A stretch of 7,877 nt of DNA from Spirochaetota bacterium (lineage in GTDB: Bacteria; Spirochaetota; UBA4802; UBA5550): NCBI GenBank assembly GCA_022704585.1, contig JAKJGD010000075.1, positions 1 to 7,877 of the forward strand. The letters are read 5' to 3'. The position numbers were made by a program, and so were the translations under genes. Shown here piece after piece: positions 5,722 to 7,877 of this stretch (position 1 is its first letter; every line of letters begins with the position of its first letter). The notes under the pieces are model-generated. The model did no database searches. It was not told where the DNA came from and saw only the letters and a program-made list of their open reading frames with translations.

Positions 5722-6642
5722 ATGAACAGCACAAAATACTGGATAGCGCTCGAGCAGACGCACGGGATCGGACCCGCGCACCTGATCGAATTACACGGGA
5801 TCCTGAAAGAGCGGGATCTTTCACTGGTGGACCTCTGCGACCTGACCGCGGCCGAAATCAGGAACGAGCTGCACCTTCCCGATAAGATCGCGGACGCGGT
5901 GTCCGGCGTGACGCAGGCATTGCCGAAGATCGAGGACGACTACCTCAAACTGCTGGAATCCGGCATAGGGGTGGTCACCTTCTTTTCGGAGCTGTATCCG
6001 CCGCGCCTGCATGAAACGCTGGGGACCGGCATCCCGCCGATACTGTACGTCTATGGCAGTACCCGTCTGCTCAGGGAGAAAGGCATTGCCATCCTGGGAG
6101 ACAAGGATGTGAGCGAGCGCGGGGAGATGATCTCGTTCGAGGCGGCCCGTATTCTTGCCCGGCACCGCATCGTCGTTGTGAGCGGGTTCGCCCGCGGCGC
6201 GGACCTGATCGCGCACCGTTCGGCTCTCGCGAACGAGGGCACTACGGTCGCCATGGTTCCCTACGGCATCTTCCACCTGACAGTGCCGGACCTGCTCAGC
6301 GACGTGATGGACCCGGGACGCATCGCTGTCGTCTCGCCCTTCTACCCGTCGCGGGAGCCCAACAAGTACAATGCCTACATCAGAAATAAATTCATATGCG
6401 CCATGTCGTGCGCGGCATTCATTGTCGAGGCCCCGTCCGAGGGCGGCATCTTCGAAGCGGCCAAGTCGGCCCGCAACCTGAACGTACCGCTCTTTACCAC
6501 GGAATACGCGGAGTACCCGAAAAATGCGGGCGGGAACAGGAAAATCATGGATGAGCTGGGCGGAATACCGGTCATGGGAAAGATGGATAGCGGCATGCTG
6601 GTTCCCAACATGGACCGCATAGTCGGAACTGCCCGGTTCTGA
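5722..6642 (+). CDS. second DprA/Smf-family protein, short and divergent, without winged helix
   Basis: 306-residue DprA-fold protein. The N-terminal helical/HhH-like part begins YWIALEQTHGIG (6-17). A Rossmann core follows from about 87. Each canonical motif has a divergent counterpart: GIAILGDKDVSE (121-132) where DprA has the GTR loop, VVSGFARGADLIAHRSAL (152-169), VAMVPYGI (176-183), VVSPFYPS (203-210), and YIRNKFICAMSCAAFIVEAP (219-238) where DprA has RRNRIISGLS. EGGIFEAAKSA then matches the SGALITARHA segment. The protein ends soon after the core, so the winged-helix domain is absent. The start is supported by alignment to the usual DprA N-terminus rather than by a Shine-Dalgarno, which is not evident. 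It is followed after a short gap by mltG on the same strand. Nucleotide or single-stranded DNA binding is likely from the fold. The biological role is unknown and could be an accessory DprA, a nucleotide-binding regulator, or a defence-related paralog. Confidence 0.88.
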   Translation: MNSTKYWIALEQTHGIGPAHLIELHGILKERDLSLVDLCDLTAAEIRNELHLPDKIADAVSGVTQALPKIEDDYLKLLESGIGVVTFFSELYPPRLHETLGTGIPPILYVYGSTRLLREKGIAILGDKDVSERGEMISFEAARILARHRIVVVSGFARGADLIAHRSALANEGTTVAMVPYGIFHLTVPDLLSDVMDPGRIAVVSPFYPSREPNKYNAYIRNKFICAMSCAAFIVEAPSEGGIFEAAKSARNLNVPLFTTEYAEYPKNAGGNRKIMDELGGIPVMGKMDSGMLVPNMDRIVGTARF

Positions 6643-6693
6643 CGGTCCCCGTGCCGAAATTCGTCAGCAAATAAAATAGTGGGCATGCGAATT

Positions 6694-7653
6694 ATGAAAA
6701 AAGCAATCATCGTATTCATGGCCGCATCGATCGCAGCGGCCGCCCTCGCCTGGTTCGTCAATTCGGCGCCGGCCGGGACGCCCGATACCACGTTCAGCGT
6801 CGGGTACGGGGAATCCACCCGCATGATCGCGCAAAACCTCCGGAACAGCAAACTGATCAGGAGCAGCAATTTCTTCGTGGCCGCATCGTACGCGCTCAGG
6901 AAGCGCTACGTCCGCGCCGGCAGGTACCGCATCCATGGAGGGACCGGCACTATCGGCATACTGAACAAGCTGACGCGCGGTGATGTGATGTCGAGAAAAA
7001 TCACGATCCCGGAGGGGTTCAACCTCTACCAGATCGCCGGGCGGCTCGAGGCAGGCTCGATCTGCGACGCCGGCACCTTCACCGGGTACGCGTCTGACAC
7101 CGGGTTTCTGAAGCAGATCGGCATTGACGCCCTCTCAGCCGAAGGCTACCTCTTCCCTGACACCTACGTGTTCCCCGAGGATTCGGATCCCCGCGACGTC
7201 ATCGCGGTGATGTACCGGAGAATGAAGAGCGTGATCGGCGAGCGGCCGGCCTACGGACCCGGCATGAGTCTGCACGAGATACTCACCATGGCTTCCCTCG
7301 TGGAAAAGGAGGCCCGGGTGTACACGGAGCGCGAATTCATATCCTCCGTGTTCCACAACCGGCTCAGGAAAGGGATGAAGCTCGACTGCGATCCTACCGT
7401 ACGCTACGCGGTGAAAAAGTTCACCGGGCCGATCACCCTGAGCGACCTGAAGAGCGACTCGCCCTATAACACGTATCGCCGCCGCGGCCTCCCCCCGACG
7501 CCTATCTGCTCGCCCGGACGAGACTCTATTCTGGCGGCCATGTATCCGGAGAAGACCGACTTCCTCTACTTCGTCGCCCGGAACGACGGATCGCACCAGT
7601 TCTCGAAAACACTGAAGGAGCACAACGAGGCGGTGCAGAAATACCAGCGGTAA
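6694..7653 (+). CDS. mltG: endolytic murein transglycosylase MltG (YceG-like)
   Basis: Inner-membrane lytic transglycosylase that cleaves nascent peptidoglycan strands and is thought to set glycan length. The 319-residue product has an N-terminal membrane anchor (MKKAIIVFMAASIAAAALAWF, 1-20), a LysM-like subdomain (about 32-95), and the YceG catalytic domain. The catalytic glutamate is E204 in ASLVEKEA. It is followed by FHNRLRKGMKLDCDPT, SPYNTYRRRGLPPTPI and a C-terminal FVARNDGSHQFSKTLKEHN, all typical of the family. The length is close to the usual 330-340. I chose the ATG at 6694 because it gives a standard MKK anchor. GTG 6679 and ATG 6685 are in frame, and none has a strong Shine-Dalgarno. 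It starts about 50 nt after the second dprA-like gene with no terminator between, so co-transcription is likely. It converges on the next gene. Confidence 0.95.
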   Translation: MKKAIIVFMAASIAAAALAWFVNSAPAGTPDTTFSVGYGESTRMIAQNLRNSKLIRSSNFFVAASYALRKRYVRAGRYRIHGGTGTIGILNKLTRGDVMSRKITIPEGFNLYQIAGRLEAGSICDAGTFTGYASDTGFLKQIGIDALSAEGYLFPDTYVFPEDSDPRDVIAVMYRRMKSVIGERPAYGPGMSLHEILTMASLVEKEARVYTEREFISSVFHNRLRKGMKLDCDPTVRYAVKKFTGPITLSDLKSDSPYNTYRRRGLPPTPICSPGRDSILAAMYPEKTDFLYFVARNDGSHQFSKTLKEHNEAVQKYQR

Positions 7654-7659
7654 CGAAGT

Positions 7660-7697
7660 CCCTGATAGGTCCGCAAGCGCTTGCGGACCTATCAGGG
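7660..7697. repeat. perfect 38-bp palindrome between convergent genes
   Basis: Left arm CCCTGATAGGTCCGCAAGC (7660-7678) is followed directly by its exact reverse complement (7679-7697). In RNA it could be extended by a G-U pair and a G-C pair to 7658-7699. It fills the 50-nt gap between the mltG stop (7653) and the stop of the opposing gene (7704). No U-tract follows in either direction. It probably acts as a two-way transcription stop or mRNA 3'-end protector. It could instead be a dispersed palindromic repeat. Confidence 0.9.
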
Positions 7698-7703
7698 GCG
7701 AAA

Positions 7704-7877
7704 TTACATCGCCTTTCTCGCTTTCTCCGCGCTTTTTTTACACCGCGGATATTTCAGGTACGGGATCACGTCGTCGTTCTTCGATCCTCCCGTGCCGTCG
7801 TACTCGATTGTCACGATGGGTACGCCGGTGATCCGCTCGATCCTGTCCGCCATCGCCTCCGTCACCAGCGAGGGACA
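7704..7877 (-). CDS. C-terminus of a probable 2-hydroxyacyl-CoA dehydratase activase (CoA-enzyme activase family), cut by window edge
   Basis: Only the last 57 residues are present, ending in a TAA at 7706-7704. They read CPSLVTEAMADRIERITGVP, followed by IVTIEYDGTGGSKNDDVIPYL and a basic tail KYPRCKKSAEKARKAM. The pattern of helix, TGVPIV strand, YDGTGG turn, then an N/D-rich segment and PYLKYPR resembles the C-terminal part of large acyl-CoA dehydratase activase proteins (DUF2229-containing). These are associated with oxygen-sensitive, ATP-driven iron-sulfur radical enzymes in anaerobes. The identification rests on remembered family pattern over a short stretch, so it is provisional. ATPase and cysteine-ligand motifs, which would be decisive, lie beyond the window. 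It converges on mltG across the 38-bp palindrome. Confidence 0.65.
   Translation of the reverse strand, partial: CPSLVTEAMADRIERITGVPIVTIEYDGTGGSKNDDVIPYLKYPRCKKSAEKARKAM

Noticed and set aside
7135..7623. 162-residue minus-strand open frame opposite mltG
   Set aside because: Overlaps the conserved catalytic domain of MltG and has no motif of its own.
1..7877. CRISPR array, tRNA, rRNA, insertion sequence or toxin-antitoxin pair
   Set aside because: No regular repeat-spacer pattern, cloverleaf-like sequence, transposase motif or paired small genes were seen on either strand.

Overview
The window reads as part of the chromosome of an anaerobic, probably Gram-negative-type bacterium. Coding regions are GC-rich and the gaps between genes are AT-rich. 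Three clues suggest anaerobic acyl-CoA metabolism and periplasmic redox sensing. These are a roughly 620-residue acyl-CoA dehydrogenase of the FadE/DmdC-like class, the C-terminus of what looks like a 2-hydroxyacyl-CoA dehydratase activase, and a membrane protein with a c-type heme motif. A dprA-topA gene order occurs in several phyla. A spirochaete or a Desulfobacterota/Syntrophales-like lineage would fit, but the window does not settle it. No mobile element, CRISPR array, rRNA or tRNA was seen.

Left part (1-2790), all on the minus strand: dprA, then a small two-TM protein with a CxxCH heme site, then topA, which runs off the left edge. The gaps are short (36 and 73 nt), so this is probably one transcript. 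It would start from a strong sigma70-type promoter at 2750-2777, whose spacer carries a perfect 13-bp palindrome.

Middle (2790-5489), also minus: a GNRA-capped terminator at 2798-2828, then the acyl-CoA dehydrogenase gene (start 4725, strong Shine-Dalgarno) with its own likely promoter about 200 nt upstream, a 410-nt gap, and a single-domain STAS protein (anti-sigma-factor-antagonist type).

Right part (5490-7877): a divergent intergenic region, then on the plus strand a second DprA/Smf-family gene, shorter, with no winged-helix domain and with altered Rossmann motifs. It is followed after a short gap by mltG (endolytic murein transglycosylase). The mltG gene converges on the 3' end of the activase-like gene entering from the right edge. 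The 50-nt gap between them is almost filled by a perfect 38-bp palindrome that has no U-tract.

The points most worth a second look are the divergent second DprA paralog beside mltG, the orphan heme sensor inserted between dprA and topA, the palindrome over the dprA promoter, and the 38-bp palindrome at the convergent junction. None of these alone proves a new system.
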